A stretch of DNA of 64,000 bases from Luteimonas sp. BLCC-B24 (GCF_028550595.1 NZ_JAQQGN010000007.1:62001-126000), one strand, 5' to 3'; counted from the stretch's first letter, positions 1 through 9,222 are shown. Numbers and translations: made by a program. Notes: generated from the sequence alone by a model not told the origin.

Positions 1-286
1 TGACAAAGCCGATCCGTCTGGCGCCGAGCGCCTCCAGGCGATCGGCCTCGGCGTCGATGTCGTCGGTCTCGATGTCGAGGTGGATGCGCGAGGCGTGATC
101 GACCTTCTGCAGCAGCAGAAGGGGTTCGTCCGTGTCCGACTCGAGTTCGGCGTAGCGGCCGTCGCCGTCTTGGTCTCCGGTCGCGACCGCTCGGCCGAGG
201 GCGCGGCTCCAGAACTCGATGTGCGGGGCCAGATCCTCGACCTGGCAATCCAGTACGAAGGTGGACAGGCGGCTGCGGTGGGGCAT
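1..286 (-). CDS. VOC (glyoxalase/bleomycin-resistance) family protein, 3' end cut by window
   Basis: The first 95 residues are in the window; the C-terminus lies beyond base 1. The N-terminus (MPHRSRLSTFVLDC) and the beta-alpha-beta arrangement with a mid-domain segment reading HLDIETDDIDAEADRLEALG are typical of one vicinal-oxygen-chelate module. Such proteins are often small metal-dependent lyases, dioxygenases or resistance proteins, and the substrate cannot be named from sequence. The start is the ATG at 284-286. A hairpin with 8-bp arms (291-298 and 306-313) lies immediately upstream in the presumed 5' leader. The gene has the same orientation as the dehydrogenase operon to its right, separated by 174 bases. 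Confidence 0.75.
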   Translation of the reverse strand, partial: MPHRSRLSTFVLDCQVEDLAPHIEFWSRALGRAVATGDQDGDGRYAELESDTDEPLLLLQKVDHASRIHLDIETDDIDAEADRLEALGARRIGFV

Positions 287-460
287 GGCGGGCGCTCCGG
301 TGAAGGGAGCGCCAGCATGCCGCGGCCCGGTTGCAGCGGCTGCGACGACCCGCGCCGCGCGCCGGATTCGCCGCGGCGTGGCCCGGCAGTCCGTGATGAC
401 GCCGACGGTGCCTGCCCACGCGCCGCCCGGAGGCGCGTCAGGGCGAGGCCGCCGCCCTGA

Positions 461-1909
461 TCACTGGGCGAGGGCCAGGTCGTCGAGCATCGCCTTGAGG
501 AAGCGCGCGGCCTCGCCGCCGGTCGCGGCCCGGTGGTCGAAGGTCAGCGACAGCGGAATGACCTTGTGCGACTCGAAGCCGCCGATCACCGGGGTGATCT
601 GGTGGCGGCCGCGGCCCGCGGCGACGATGGCCACGCACGGTGGCACCACGACCGGCGTGGCGTAACGACCGGCGAACATGCCGAAGTTCGACAGCGAGAT
701 CGTGTAGCCGCTGAGTTCGCTGCCCGGGATGCTGCGGTCCTCGACCTGCGCGCGCAGACGGTTGATGCCTTCGCGCACGCCGCGCGCGTCGAGCATGTCG
801 GCATTGCGCAGCGCCGGCACGAACAGGCCGTCGTCGGTGTCGACGGCGATGCCGATGTCGACATGCGGGTGCAGGGTACGGGTGAGCTTGTCGCCGTCGA
901 ACCAGGCATTGAGCGCAGGCACCGCGCGCGCGGCGACGCAGATCGCGCGGATCAGGCGGCTGGTCACGTCGTTGCCGGGCACCCAGGCCTGGATGTCGGC
1001 ATCGTCGCTGAGTGTCGTGGGCACCACCTTGGCGTGCGCATCGGCCATCACTCGCGCCATGTTGCGGCGCACGCCCTTCAGTGGCTCGGGCTGCCCGGAG
1101 GCCGAGACCGATGGCGGCTGCGTGCGCATCGGCTTGCCCGAGGCGGACAGCGCGGTGCGTGTGGCCGCCTGGCGGGGCGCGTCCTGTGCGGGCGGGGCGT
1201 CGTGGCTGACGCGGTATTCGCCGGCACGCGGCGGTGGCGCGCTGTCGTTCGCGCCGGGCGCGGCGCTGCCGTCGACGGCGGCCTGCTTGACGTCGGCCAT
1301 CGTCACCACGCCGTCGGCGCCGGTGCCGCGCACGCGCGCGATGTCCACCTTCAGCTTGCGGGCCAGCGCGCGCACGGCCGGCATCGCCTTGACGCCGCCG
1401 GCCGAGCTGGCCTGCTCGCTGTGCACGGTGTCGGAGGACTGCATCGCGCCGACCACGGTGCCGCTGTCGGCGCGCGCGCCGCCGGCGTCGGACTTCGCTT
1501 CCGGCTGGGCGCCGTCGCCTTCGGCAATGGCGCCGCCTTCGCTGGATGCGACGACCTTGTCGTCCGGCGCCGGATCCTGGGTGCCGACACCGTGGCCGGC
1601 AGCGGGCTTCGGCGGGCCGTGATGGTGGCCGGTGTCCTGACCCTCGGCGCGCTGCGGCAGGCTGGGGTCGATCTCGAACTCGGCCAGCACCGCGCCGGTC
1701 TCGATGATGTCGCCGGCCTCGCCTGCGAGCTTCAGCACCTTGCCCGATACCGGCGAGGGCACGTCGACGACCGCCTTCGCGGTTTCCATCGAAACCAGCG
1801 CGTCGTCGAGGCGGATCGTGTCGCCCACCTTGACCGCCCATTCGACGATCGTGGCATCCGGGAGGCCTTCGCCGAGATCCGGGAGGCGGAAGGAAGTGGT
1901 GTTGGCCAT
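461..1909 (-). CDS. 2-oxo acid dehydrogenase E2, dihydrolipoamide acyltransferase
   Basis: A 482-residue E2 subunit that accepts an acyl group from E1 on a swinging lipoyl arm and passes it to CoA. Residues 1-80 are one lipoyl domain with the lipoylated Lys45 in METAKAVVDV. An Ala/Pro/Gly-rich linker follows, then a peripheral subunit-binding domain (about 173-210, AMPAVRALARKL) and the catalytic domain from about 275. It is the last gene of the E1-alpha, E1-beta, SH3, E2 operon; no E3 gene is present. The operon probably serves branched-chain 2-oxo acids, which would supply iso-fatty acid primers, but a pyruvate-type complex is not excluded. The catalytic motif is unusual: DHRAATGG replaces the common DHRxxDG, so His459 is kept but the acidic residue is Thr. 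The start at 1907-1909 begins MANTTSFRLPDLGEG; longer upstream reading lacks homology. Confidence 0.9.
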   Translation of the reverse strand: MANTTSFRLPDLGEGLPDATIVEWAVKVGDTIRLDDALVSMETAKAVVDVPSPVSGKVLKLAGEAGDIIETGAVLAEFEIDPSLPQRAEGQDTGHHHGPPKPAAGHGVGTQDPAPDDKVVASSEGGAIAEGDGAQPEAKSDAGGARADSGTVVGAMQSSDTVHSEQASSAGGVKAMPAVRALARKLKVDIARVRGTGADGVVTMADVKQAAVDGSAAPGANDSAPPPRAGEYRVSHDAPPAQDAPRQAATRTALSASGKPMRTQPPSVSASGQPEPLKGVRRNMARVMADAHAKVVPTTLSDDADIQAWVPGNDVTSRLIRAICVAARAVPALNAWFDGDKLTRTLHPHVDIGIAVDTDDGLFVPALRNADMLDARGVREGINRLRAQVEDRSIPGSELSGYTISLSNFGMFAGRYATPVVVPPCVAIVAAGRGRHQITPVIGGFESHKVIPLSLTFDHRAATGGEAARFLKAMLDDLALAQ

Positions 1910-1920
1910 GCGTGCAATCC

Positions 1921-2298
1921 TCAATCGATCGTGCCGGCGGGGGCCGGCGGTGCGAGCACGCGGGCCGGAACCCAGCCGCGTCTGCCCGTTCTGTCTTCGG
2001 CCCACCACCACTCGGCGAGCGCGTGATGCAGCAGCAGCGTATCGCCTGCTTCGGCGTCGAGCTCCTGCGTGTCGTAGTCGTCGCTGGCGACCGCGCGTGT
2101 CGGATCACCGGCATCGCGCGCGCACAGCGCGTCGGGAATCCAGCCGCCCAGTCCGTCGGCGCGGACGACCCAGACGAACTGCGGCCACTCCGTGTCGCGC
2201 GCGCCCAGCGTCAGTGCCTCGCCGGAGCGCACCCGGATGGCGGGGCGGTCCGGCGCACGATGCGCCGTACGGACCCGCGCGGATACCGGTGCCGCCAT
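1921..2298 (-). CDS. Small protein with two SH3-like segments, inside the 2-oxo acid dehydrogenase operon
   Basis: A 125-residue soluble protein with no signal peptide or membrane segment. It contains two SH3-like stretches: VWVVRADGLGGWIPDALC (about 43-60) and a second one ending WWWAEDRTGRRGWVPARVL (about 95-115). This matches the variant SH3 fold, in which the Trp-Val/Ile-Pro signature closes the barrel. It begins 6 bases after the E1-beta stop and ends 11 bases before E2 starts, so it is co-transcribed with the complex. A role in assembling or tethering E1 and E2 is only an inference from position. No catalytic residues are evident. Confidence 0.75.
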   Translation of the reverse strand: MAAPVSARVRTAHRAPDRPAIRVRSGEALTLGARDTEWPQFVWVVRADGLGGWIPDALCARDAGDPTRAVASDDYDTQELDAEAGDTLLLHHALAEWWWAEDRTGRRGWVPARVLAPPAPAGTID

Positions 2299-2304
2299 CG
2301 CGTC

Positions 2305-3336
2305 TCAGCCCGCCGCCATCGCCCGCTTGGCCGCGGCGACGATCTTCTCGACGCTCGGCAGGTACTTCATTTCCAGGCGGAACAGCGGGATGTGGGTGTC
2401 GTAGCCGGTGACGCGCTCCACCGGCGCGACGAGGTCATACATCGATTCCTCGGCCAGGCGCGCGGCGATCTCGGCGCCGAAGCCCGCGGTCTTCGGTGCC
2501 TCGTGCACGATCACGCAGCGGCCCGTGCGCGAGACCGATTCCGCGATCGTCGCGAAGTCCAGCGGCTTGAGCGTGGCGACGTCGATGACCTCGGCGCTGA
2601 TGCCGTCCTGGGCGAGCGTTTCGGCCGCTTCCAGCGCTTCCTTGACCTGCGCGCCCCAGCTGATCAGGGTGACGTCGGTGCCGTCGCGCAGCACGTAGCA
2701 GACGTCGAGCGGCAGCGCCTCGCCATCGTCCGGCACCACTTCCTTGTACTGGCGGTAGATGCGCTTGGGCTCGAAGTAGATCACCGGATCCGGCTCGCGG
2801 ATCGCGGCCAGCAGCAGGCCGTAGGCACGCGCCGGCGACGAGGGCATGACCACGCGCAGGCCGGGCACATTGGTGAAGATCGATTCGTTGGCTTCGCTGT
2901 GGTGTTCCGGCGCGCGGATGCCGCCGCCCCATGGCACGCGCAGCACCATCGGGCAGGTCAGGCGGCCGCGGGTGCGGTACCGGAAGCGCGCGGCATGACA
3001 GATGATGTGATCGACCATCGGATACATGAAGCCGTCGAACTGGGCTTCGGCGACCGGCTTCATGCCCATCGCGGCCATGCCGACGGTCAGACCGGCGATC
3101 GTGGTCTCGTCGAGCGGCGTATCGAGCACGCGCTCGGCGCCGAACTGCGCCTGCAGGCCGGCGGTGGCGCGGAACACGCCGCCGTTGACGCCGACGTCCT
3201 CGCCGAGCACGACCACTGAATCGTCGGCGCGCAGCTCGTGGGCCAGCGCCTGGGTGATCGCCTCGATCAGGGTGATCGCGGCGGGCGTGTCGCCCTTCGC
3301 GGCGGCGGCCGTGGTCTTGCTGGCAGCGACGTTCAT
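2305..3336 (-). CDS. 2-oxo acid dehydrogenase E1 component, beta subunit
   Basis: A 343-residue transketolase-like E1-beta subunit. With E1-alpha it forms the alpha2-beta2 thiamin diphosphate enzyme that decarboxylates 2-oxo acids and acylates the E2 lipoyl group. Family marks include VVLGEDVGVNGGVFRAT near residue 45, the pyrimidine-binding domain and a C-terminal domain ending KYLPSVEKIV. The start at 3334-3336 overlaps the E1-alpha stop by four bases (ATGA), a sign of translational coupling. It is a separate alpha/beta gene pair, unlike the homodimeric AceE used for pyruvate in most gammaproteobacteria, which favours a branched-chain or second acyl-CoA role. Confidence 0.92.
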   Translation of the reverse strand: MNVAASKTTAAAAKGDTPAAITLIEAITQALAHELRADDSVVVLGEDVGVNGGVFRATAGLQAQFGAERVLDTPLDETTIAGLTVGMAAMGMKPVAEAQFDGFMYPMVDHIICHAARFRYRTRGRLTCPMVLRVPWGGGIRAPEHHSEANESIFTNVPGLRVVMPSSPARAYGLLLAAIREPDPVIYFEPKRIYRQYKEVVPDDGEALPLDVCYVLRDGTDVTLISWGAQVKEALEAAETLAQDGISAEVIDVATLKPLDFATIAESVSRTGRCVIVHEAPKTAGFGAEIAARLAEESMYDLVAPVERVTGYDTHIPLFRLEMKYLPSVEKIVAAAKRAMAAG

Positions 3337-4406
3337 GCCCGGCCCTCCGCGGCAATGGCCTTGGCGCGCTGTTCCAGCAGGTCCGGCGGCGGGTCGGCGT
3401 AGAGGTAATCGAACATCGCTTCCACCGGCTGCACCTTCAGTTCCAGATAGGCGTTGATCTCGACGTCGATGCGCTGGGTGCAGTCGGCGATCCAGGCCTT
3501 CTCCTGGTCCTCGTCCCACACGCCCTTCGCGGTGAGATAGCTGCGCAGGCGGGTCATCGGATCACGCGTCCACGCCTCCTTGACCTCGGCCTCGTCGCGG
3601 TAGCGGCGGGCATCGTCGGCGGTGGTGTGGTCGTGCAGGCGATAGGTCATGAACTCGATGACGCTGCCGCCTTCGCCATTGCGGGCGCGCTCCAGCGCGC
3701 GGCGCATGCCTTCGAGCACGGCGACCAGATCGTTGCCGTCGACCTGCAGGCAGTGCAGGCCACCGGCCAGGCCCTTCTGCGCCAGCGTCGGCGCACCGGT
3801 CTGCGACTTGCGCGGCACCGAAATCGCCCAGCCGTTGTTGATGATGCATTGCACGAAGGGCAGCGCGTAGGCGCCGGCGGAATTGATCGCCGCGTAGGTG
3901 TCGGTCTTCGAGCTGCCGCCGTCGCCGCAGCAGGTCACCGCCACGCGCGGCTCCTTGCGCAGCTTGAACGCCAGCGCCGCGCCGGCCGCGTGCAGGCACT
4001 GCGTGGCGATCGGCACGCACCACGGGAAGTCGTGCTTCTGGTTCTGGAAATCGTTGCCGCGCTCGTCGCCGCCCCAGTACATCAGGATCTCGCGCAGCTG
4101 CACGCCGCGCATGATCTGCGCGCCGTATTCACGGTAGCTCGGCGCGAACAGGTCCTCGGGCCGCATCGCCGCGCCGATGCCGACGTGCGTGGCCTCGTGG
4201 CCCAGGCACGCGGCATAGGTGCCGAGCTTGCCGGTGCGCTGCAGGGCGATCGCCTTGCTGTCGAAGGTGCGCACGAACAGCATCTGCTTGAACAACGGCA
4301 GCAGCGTGGCGGGATCGGAGAAGGCGGCGGGGAATTCGGCGACGGGCGTGCCGTCGGGGCCGAGATACTGCAGGTGTTCGATTTCGAATTTCGCGACGAC
4401 GGTCAT
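3333..4406 (-). CDS. 2-oxo acid dehydrogenase E1 component, alpha subunit
   Basis: A 357-residue thiamin diphosphate-dependent E1-alpha subunit. The cofactor motif is visible as CCGDGGSSKTD followed by IINNGWAISVP, giving the GDG...NN signature. The segment YRDEAEVKEAWTRDPMTRLR matches the E1-alpha phospho-loop region and is closest to branched-chain/Bacillus-type enzymes. It is the first gene of the operon; the ATG is at 4404-4406 and the preceding 111 bases separate it from the kynA-type gene on the same strand. Substrate choice between branched-chain 2-oxo acids and pyruvate cannot be settled from sequence alone. Confidence 0.92.
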   Translation of the reverse strand: MTVVAKFEIEHLQYLGPDGTPVAEFPAAFSDPATLLPLFKQMLFVRTFDSKAIALQRTGKLGTYAACLGHEATHVGIGAAMRPEDLFAPSYREYGAQIMRGVQLREILMYWGGDERGNDFQNQKHDFPWCVPIATQCLHAAGAALAFKLRKEPRVAVTCCGDGGSSKTDTYAAINSAGAYALPFVQCIINNGWAISVPRKSQTGAPTLAQKGLAGGLHCLQVDGNDLVAVLEGMRRALERARNGEGGSVIEFMTYRLHDHTTADDARRYRDEAEVKEAWTRDPMTRLRSYLTAKGVWDEDQEKAWIADCTQRIDVEINAYLELKVQPVEAMFDYLYADPPPDLLEQRAKAIAAEGRA

Positions 4407-4517
4407 CGATCCAACCGGTCAGGGACAATGGTTGCCGATGATACCGGTGGGGTCGTTAAGGCCCGTTGCGCGCTGCCGCATGACGACGGGCATGCGGATC
4501 GCGTATGTGTGCCGCGG

Positions 4518-5390
4518 TCAGGCGTCGCTGCCGCGGCCCGGGCCGATGTGGGTGCGCACCTCGAACAGTTCGGGAAAGAACGTCAGCTCCAGCGCCTGCT
4601 TCAGGAACCCCACGCCGCTCGAACCGCCGGTGCCGCGCTTGAAGCCGATGATGCGCATCACCGTGCGCATGTGGCGGAAGCGCCACAGCTGGAACTGGGT
4701 TTCCAGATCCACCAGGTCCTCGCACAGCGCGTATTCGCGCCAGTAGCGGTCGGTGTCTTCGTAGATCGTCTCGAACACCGGCACCAGGCCATCGTCGAAG
4801 GTGTGCGGTTGCCGCCAGTCGCGGGCGAGGTGGCGCGCATCGACCGGGTGCCCCCAGCGCGCGAGATAGCACAGGAATTCGTCGTACAGCCCGGGGGCAT
4901 CCAGCGCGGCACGCAGCCCGGCCTGGCCGTCGGGGTCGTGTGCGAACACGTCGAGCATCGCCGCGTTCTTGTTGCCCAGCAGGAATTCCACCGTGCGGTA
5001 CTGCAGCGACTGGAAGCCCGACGAGGGCCCCAGCACGTCGCGGAATTCCATGTACTCGGCCGGTGTCATCGTTTCCAGCACCGACCACTGCTCGGTCAGC
5101 TGTCGCAGCACCTGCTTGCAGCGCGCCAGCACCTTGCGGCAGCGCCAGACCTCGTCGCGCTTGAGGTGGCCGATCGCGGCCGAGAGCTCGTGGATCATCA
5201 GCTTGAGCCACAGCTCGGACACCTGGTGCTGCACGACGAACAGCATCTCGTCGTGGTGGGGCGGCTCCGACAGCGGTTGCTGGGCGGCCAGCAGCAGGTC
5301 CAGACGCAGGTAGCCGCCGTAGGTGATGCGGCCCGACAGGTCGCGGTGGATGCCCGCTTCGAGCGGGCGCTGATTGCGGTCGATGGTCAT
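4518..5390 (-). CDS. kynA: Tryptophan 2,3-dioxygenase
   Basis: A 290-residue haem enzyme that opens the indole ring of L-tryptophan to give N-formylkynurenine. The sequence is diagnostic: [22 protein letters not shown] (with the haem-ligand and substrate-contacting histidine region), [12 protein letters not shown] and [12 protein letters not shown] near the C-terminus. Length agrees with the roughly 285-300 residues usual for the family. I take the ATG at 5388-5390, giving [13 protein letters not shown], which lines up with family N-termini; an ATG six codons upstream (5408) is the alternative. No other kynurenine-pathway gene is adjacent. Confidence 0.93.
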   Translation of the reverse strand: MTIDRNQRPLEAGIHRDLSGRITYGGYLRLDLLLAAQQPLSEPPHHDEMLFVVQHQVSELWLKLMIHELSAAIGHLKRDEVWRCRKVLARCKQVLRQLTEQWSVLETMTPAEYMEFRDVLGPSSGFQSLQYRTVEFLLGNKNAAMLDVFAHDPDGQAGLRAALDAPGLYDEFLCYLARWGHPVDARHLARDWRQPHTFDDGLVPVFETIYEDTDRYWREYALCEDLVDLETQFQLWRFRHMRTVMRIIGFKRGTGGSSGVGFLKQALELTFFPELFEVRTHIGPGRGSDA

Positions 5391-5534
5391 CGCCACAGCG
5401 TACTGCATGGCCCCGGATGATCCGCCGGGGTGACGCCGGGCGGCGCCTTGTGCCGCGCCACGTCATGCAAACGACACGGTTTGCCGGCACACTCCCATCG
5501 GGGCGCCCGGTCCGGGGCGCGAGCGGGGTGAGGC

Positions 5535-8500
5535 ATGACCAGATTCCAGGGCCGGCTGCTGTCGGCATTACTGCTGTGCTGCAGCGCGGGCGCCGCGCAG
5601 GCCGATGTCGTCATCAGCCAGGTCTACGGCGGCGGCGGCAACAGCGGGGCGCCGTTCAGTGCCGACTACGTCGAGCTGTTCAACACCGGCGACCTGCCGG
5701 TGTCGCTGGGCGGCCGCTCCCTCCAGTACGCCAGCGCGACCGGCACCGGCAATTTCGGCGCCGGCCCCAGCCAGATCGTCGTGCTGCCCTCGGTGGAGAT
5801 TCCGGCCGGCGGCTATTTCCTGGTCGGCCTGGCCGGCGGCGCCAACGGTGCGGCGCTGCCCGCGCCCGATGCCAGCGGCACGATCAACATGTCCGGCACC
5901 ACCGGCAAGGTGGCGCTGGCGAACACGACGTCCAGCCTCGGCTGCAACGGCGGCAGCGCGGCCTGCACGCCGGCGCAGCAGGCGCTGATCCTGGATCTCG
6001 TCGGCTTCGGCGGCGCCAATTTCTTCGAAGGCGGCGCCCCGGCGCCGGCGCCGAGCAACACCACGGCCCTGTTTCGCGCCGGCGACGGCTGCACAGACAG
6101 CGACGACAACGCCGCCGACTTCGCCACCGGCGCCCCCGCGCCGCGCAACAGCGCTGGTGTGCCCAACATCTGCAGCGGCGGCGGCACGCTGTATCTGAGC
6201 ATCACCGACACCAGCGGCGCCGAAGGCGACGCCGGCACCACGCCGTTCTTCTTCACCGTCAGCCTGAACCAGCCGGCCGGTCCCGAGGGTGTGACCGTGG
6301 ACTACGCCACCGCCGACGGCACCGCCACGGTGGCCGATGGCGATTACGTCGCGCGCACCGGCGCCCTGGTCTTCGCCGAGGGTCAGCGCGAGCTCACGCT
6401 GCACGTGGACGTCGTCGGTGATGAACGGGTCGAACCGGACGAGACCTTCCACGTCGATCTGGACAACGCCGTCGGCGCGCTGCTGGCCAAAGCCCGCGGC
6501 ACCGGCACGATCGTCAACGACGACGTCAACACGGTCGCCATCCACGCCATCCAGGGCAGCGGCGAGCGTTCGCCCTACGAAAACCAGCCGGTCGCCACCA
6601 CGGGCATCGTCACCGGGCGCAAGAACAACGGGTTCTTCATCCAGACGCCGGACGGCGAGGACGACGGCGACCCGGCCACGTCGGAGGGCGTGTTCGTCTT
6701 CACCAGCAGTGCGCCGCCGGCGGATGCCGCCGTGGGCAACAAGGTGCTGGTGCAGGGCACGGTGATCGAATACATCCCGGCCGCCGATCCCCACCAGTTG
6801 CCGCTGACCGAGATCACCAATACCTCGGTCGTGGCCCTGTCGACCGGGCATGCGTTGCCGGCGCCGGTCGTGCTGACGCCCGAACTGCCGAATGCGGATG
6901 GCGGCCTCGGCCAGCTGGAGCACCTCGAGGGCATGCGCGTCACCGCGCCCAGCTTCACCGTCGTCGCGCCCACCGGCGGCAACACCAACGAGACCCAGGC
7001 CACCGGCAGCAGCAACGGCCGCTTTGCGGTCGTGGTCACCGGCACGCCGCGGCCGTTCCGCGAGCCCGGCATTCCGGTGCCCGACCCCGACCCGCTGGGC
7101 AGCAGCGCGCCGGCGATCCCGCGCTGGGATTTCAATCCCGAGACGATCGCCGTGGGCAGCAGCACGATCGGCGCGCCGACCGCGAACCTGGCCGCAGGCT
7201 GCCGCATCGTCGACGGCTCGCTGACCGGCCCGCTGGACTACACCTTCCGCCGCTACACGATCTATCCCGACGCGGCGCTGATCAGCGACTGCAGTGGCGC
7301 GGGCGAGGTGCGGCCGGCGATGGCACCCGGTCCGGACCACGTCACGTTCGCGACCTACAACCTCGAGCGCTTCTTCGACACCGTCAACGACGGCAACAGC
7401 GGGCCCACACTGACCGCTGCGGCGCTGGAACGGCGCCTGTCGAAGGCCTCGATCGGCATCCGCGGCTATCTGCACACACCCGACATCCTCGGCGTGACCG
7501 AGGTGGAGAACCTGTCGGTGCTGCAGACCCTGGCGACGCGCATCAATGCCGATGCGGTCGCGGCCGGGCAGCCGGATCCGGGCTATGTCGCGTATCTGGA
7601 GGAAGGTTTCGACGTCGGGGGCATCGACGTCGGGTTCCTGGTCAAAACCGGCGAGGTGGCGGCCGGCATCGCGCGCATCGAGGTCGGCGCGGTCACCCAG
7701 CGGGGCGCGGACGCGGTGCTGCAGAACCCCAACGGTTCGACCAGCGTGCTCAACGACCGGCCGCCGCTGGTGCTCGACGGCGTGGCGCATTTCGCCGACG
7801 GCCGCACCTTTCCGCTGACCGTCATCGTCGTCCACCAGCGCTCGCTCAGCGGCGTCAACGACGACGGCCCGGGCAGCAACGGCTGGGCGACCGCCGGTCA
7901 GCGCGTGCGCGACAAGCGGCAGAAACAGGCCGACTTCCTGGCCGCGCTGATCCAGGACATGCAGCGGGCCGATCCGGCCCGGCCCATCGTGGTGCTCGGC
8001 GACTTCAACGCCTTCGAGTTCAACGACGGTCTGGTCGATGCGATCGGCACCGTGACCGGCCTGCCGTCGCCGGACAGCGCCACCGCGGTGGACGGGGACG
8101 GCGCGGTGCTCGTCTCGCCGTCGCTGCTCAACATGACCCTGGAGGCGGCGCCGGAGGAGCGCTACTCCTTCGTCTTCGACTACCAGGCGCAGTCGCTCGA
8201 CCACGTGCTGGTGAACCAGGCGCTGGTCGACTCGCCGTTGGTGGTCGGGCTCGACATCAGCCACGCGCGGATCAATGCGGACTTCCCGGAAGTGGCCCGC
8301 AACGATGCCGACACGCCGACGCGGCTGTCGGATCACGACCCGACGGTGCTGCTGGTGCGCCTGGCGCCGGTGGAGACCGCCGACCTCGGCATCGAGGTCG
8401 AGGCGATCGAACCCGAAGCCGTCGCCGGTCGGTCGATGGCGTTCGCGGCCACGCTGGTCAACGCCGGGCCGGACGCGGCGCAGTTCCCCGGGGTCGGCGC

Positions 8501-9098
8501 GGTGCTGGACGTGGAGGTGGATGACCTCGTGATCTCCGCGGCCGATGGCTGGAGCTGCGAGGCACCGGTGGCCGCAACCGGCACCACGACGGTGTCCTGC
8601 AGCCGTGATGCGCTGGCCGCAGGCGACGAGGCGGTGTTCGCGCTGTCGGCCACCGCGCCGGCGACCGCGATCGGTCGCGAGGTCTCGCTGACCGTCGCGG
8701 CGGCCTCGCAGACCCAGGATCCGGAGGCGGGCAACGACAGCGCGGTCGCCGCGGTGGCCGTGGTCGAGGACCCCGCGTCCGCGGCCCGGGCGCTGGCCAA
8801 CGGCGAGCAGGTCGGCGAAGTCGCCGGCGCGGCGGGCGAGTCCCGGCTGTTCCGCATCGACGTGCCGGCCGGTGCGCGCAACCTGCGCATCCTCAGCGCC
8901 GGCGGCACCGGCGACGTCACGCTCTACGCCAGCCGCGACACGCTGCCCACCGCCGACGACTGGCAACTGCGCTCGCAGCGGCCCGGCAACAACGAGGTCG
9001 TCCAGATCGCCGCGCCCCAGGCCGGTCCCTGGTACATCCGCCTTCGCGGCGAATCGGCGTTCGCCCGGGTCACGGTGCGCGCCAGCTACACGCCCTGA
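5535..9098 (+). CDS. Secreted multidomain endonuclease/exonuclease/phosphatase (ExeM/NucH-like)
   Basis: A 1187-residue exported protein. Residues 1-23 are a signal peptide (LLSALLLCCSAGAAQA). A lamin-tail domain (about 24-205) begins VVISQVYGGGGNSG. A Calx-beta repeat follows (about 218-330; DYATADGTATVADGDY and VEPDETFHVDL), then a beta-rich OB-like region. The catalytic endonuclease/exonuclease/phosphatase domain spans about 603-945, with ATYNLERFF, GVTEVENL, VLGDFNAFE and LSDHDPTVLL. Next is a DUF11-like adhesion segment (about 952-1075) and a C-terminal pre-peptidase-type domain (about 1088-1187). Related proteins are extracellular DNases, so the likely job is degrading extracellular DNA for phosphate or biofilm dispersal. 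It stands alone between two transcription signals. Confidence 0.88.
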   Translation: MTRFQGRLLSALLLCCSAGAAQADVVISQVYGGGGNSGAPFSADYVELFNTGDLPVSLGGRSLQYASATGTGNFGAGPSQIVVLPSVEIPAGGYFLVGLAGGANGAALPAPDASGTINMSGTTGKVALANTTSSLGCNGGSAACTPAQQALILDLVGFGGANFFEGGAPAPAPSNTTALFRAGDGCTDSDDNAADFATGAPAPRNSAGVPNICSGGGTLYLSITDTSGAEGDAGTTPFFFTVSLNQPAGPEGVTVDYATADGTATVADGDYVARTGALVFAEGQRELTLHVDVVGDERVEPDETFHVDLDNAVGALLAKARGTGTIVNDDVNTVAIHAIQGSGERSPYENQPVATTGIVTGRKNNGFFIQTPDGEDDGDPATSEGVFVFTSSAPPADAAVGNKVLVQGTVIEYIPAADPHQLPLTEITNTSVVALSTGHALPAPVVLTPELPNADGGLGQLEHLEGMRVTAPSFTVVAPTGGNTNETQATGSSNGRFAVVVTGTPRPFREPGIPVPDPDPLGSSAPAIPRWDFNPETIAVGSSTIGAPTANLAAGCRIVDGSLTGPLDYTFRRYTIYPDAALISDCSGAGEVRPAMAPGPDHVTFATYNLERFFDTVNDGNSGPTLTAAALERRLSKASIGIRGYLHTPDILGVTEVENLSVLQTLATRINADAVAAGQPDPGYVAYLEEGFDVGGIDVGFLVKTGEVAAGIARIEVGAVTQRGADAVLQNPNGSTSVLNDRPPLVLDGVAHFADGRTFPLTVIVVHQRSLSGVNDDGPGSNGWATAGQRVRDKRQKQADFLAALIQDMQRADPARPIVVLGDFNAFEFNDGLVDAIGTVTGLPSPDSATAVDGDGAVLVSPSLLNMTLEAAPEERYSFVFDYQAQSLDHVLVNQALVDSPLVVGLDISHARINADFPEVARNDADTPTRLSDHDPTVLLVRLAPVETADLGIEVEAIEPEAVAGRSMAFAATLVNAGPDAAQFPGVGAVLDVEVDDLVISAADGWSCEAPVAATGTTTVSCSRDALAAGDEAVFALSATAPATAIGREVSLTVAAASQTQDPEAGNDSAVAAVAVVEDPASAARALANGEQVGEVAGAAGESRLFRIDVPAGARNLRILSAGGTGDVTLYASRDTLPTADDWQLRSQRPGNNEVVQIAAPQAGPWYIRLRGESAFARVTVRASYTP

Positions 9099-9130
9099 CC
9101 GACGTCGCGACCACCGCGAACATCGAACCG

Positions 9131-9152
9131 GACCCCCGCGCGAGCGGGGGTC
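9131..9152 (+). terminator. Hairpin terminator after the nuclease gene
   Basis: Perfect 9-bp arms GACCCCCGC and GCGGGGGTC enclose a GCGA tetraloop, 32 bases after the stop codon at 9098. The following T-tract is weak (TCTCGCGTT), so termination may be incomplete or the hairpin may mainly stabilise the mRNA end. Confidence 0.6.
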
Positions 9153-9216
9153 TCGCGTTGGCGCGGACGCGGTGCGCGGCGGCGCGGGCGCCGGGCCGGG
9201 CCCTGCCGGCTGCTGC

Positions 9217-9222
9217 TAGGAT
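9217..9222 (+). promoter_or_regulatory. Probable -10 element for the AbgT-type transporter
   Basis: TAGGAT preceded by GC forms a sigma-70-like -10 hexamer. Transcription starting near 9229 would leave a short leader carrying AGGGG at 9240-9244, supporting the ATG at 9256 as the start. No good -35 is visible. Confidence 0.4.

Noticed and set aside
30-460. Plus-strand frames at the left edge
   Set aside because: They oppose the VOC-family frame, which has a proper fold and start, and have Arg/Pro-rich composition.
2305-3355. Second long minus-strand frame over E1-beta
   Set aside because: It is a frame-shifted shadow with Arg-rich composition; the other frame contains all E1-beta motifs.
5568-8966. 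Very long minus-strand open frame of over 1100 codons opposite the nuclease gene
   Set aside because: Composition is Arg/Gly/His-rich low-complexity shadow, with no domain; the plus strand has a clear signal peptide and catalytic motifs.
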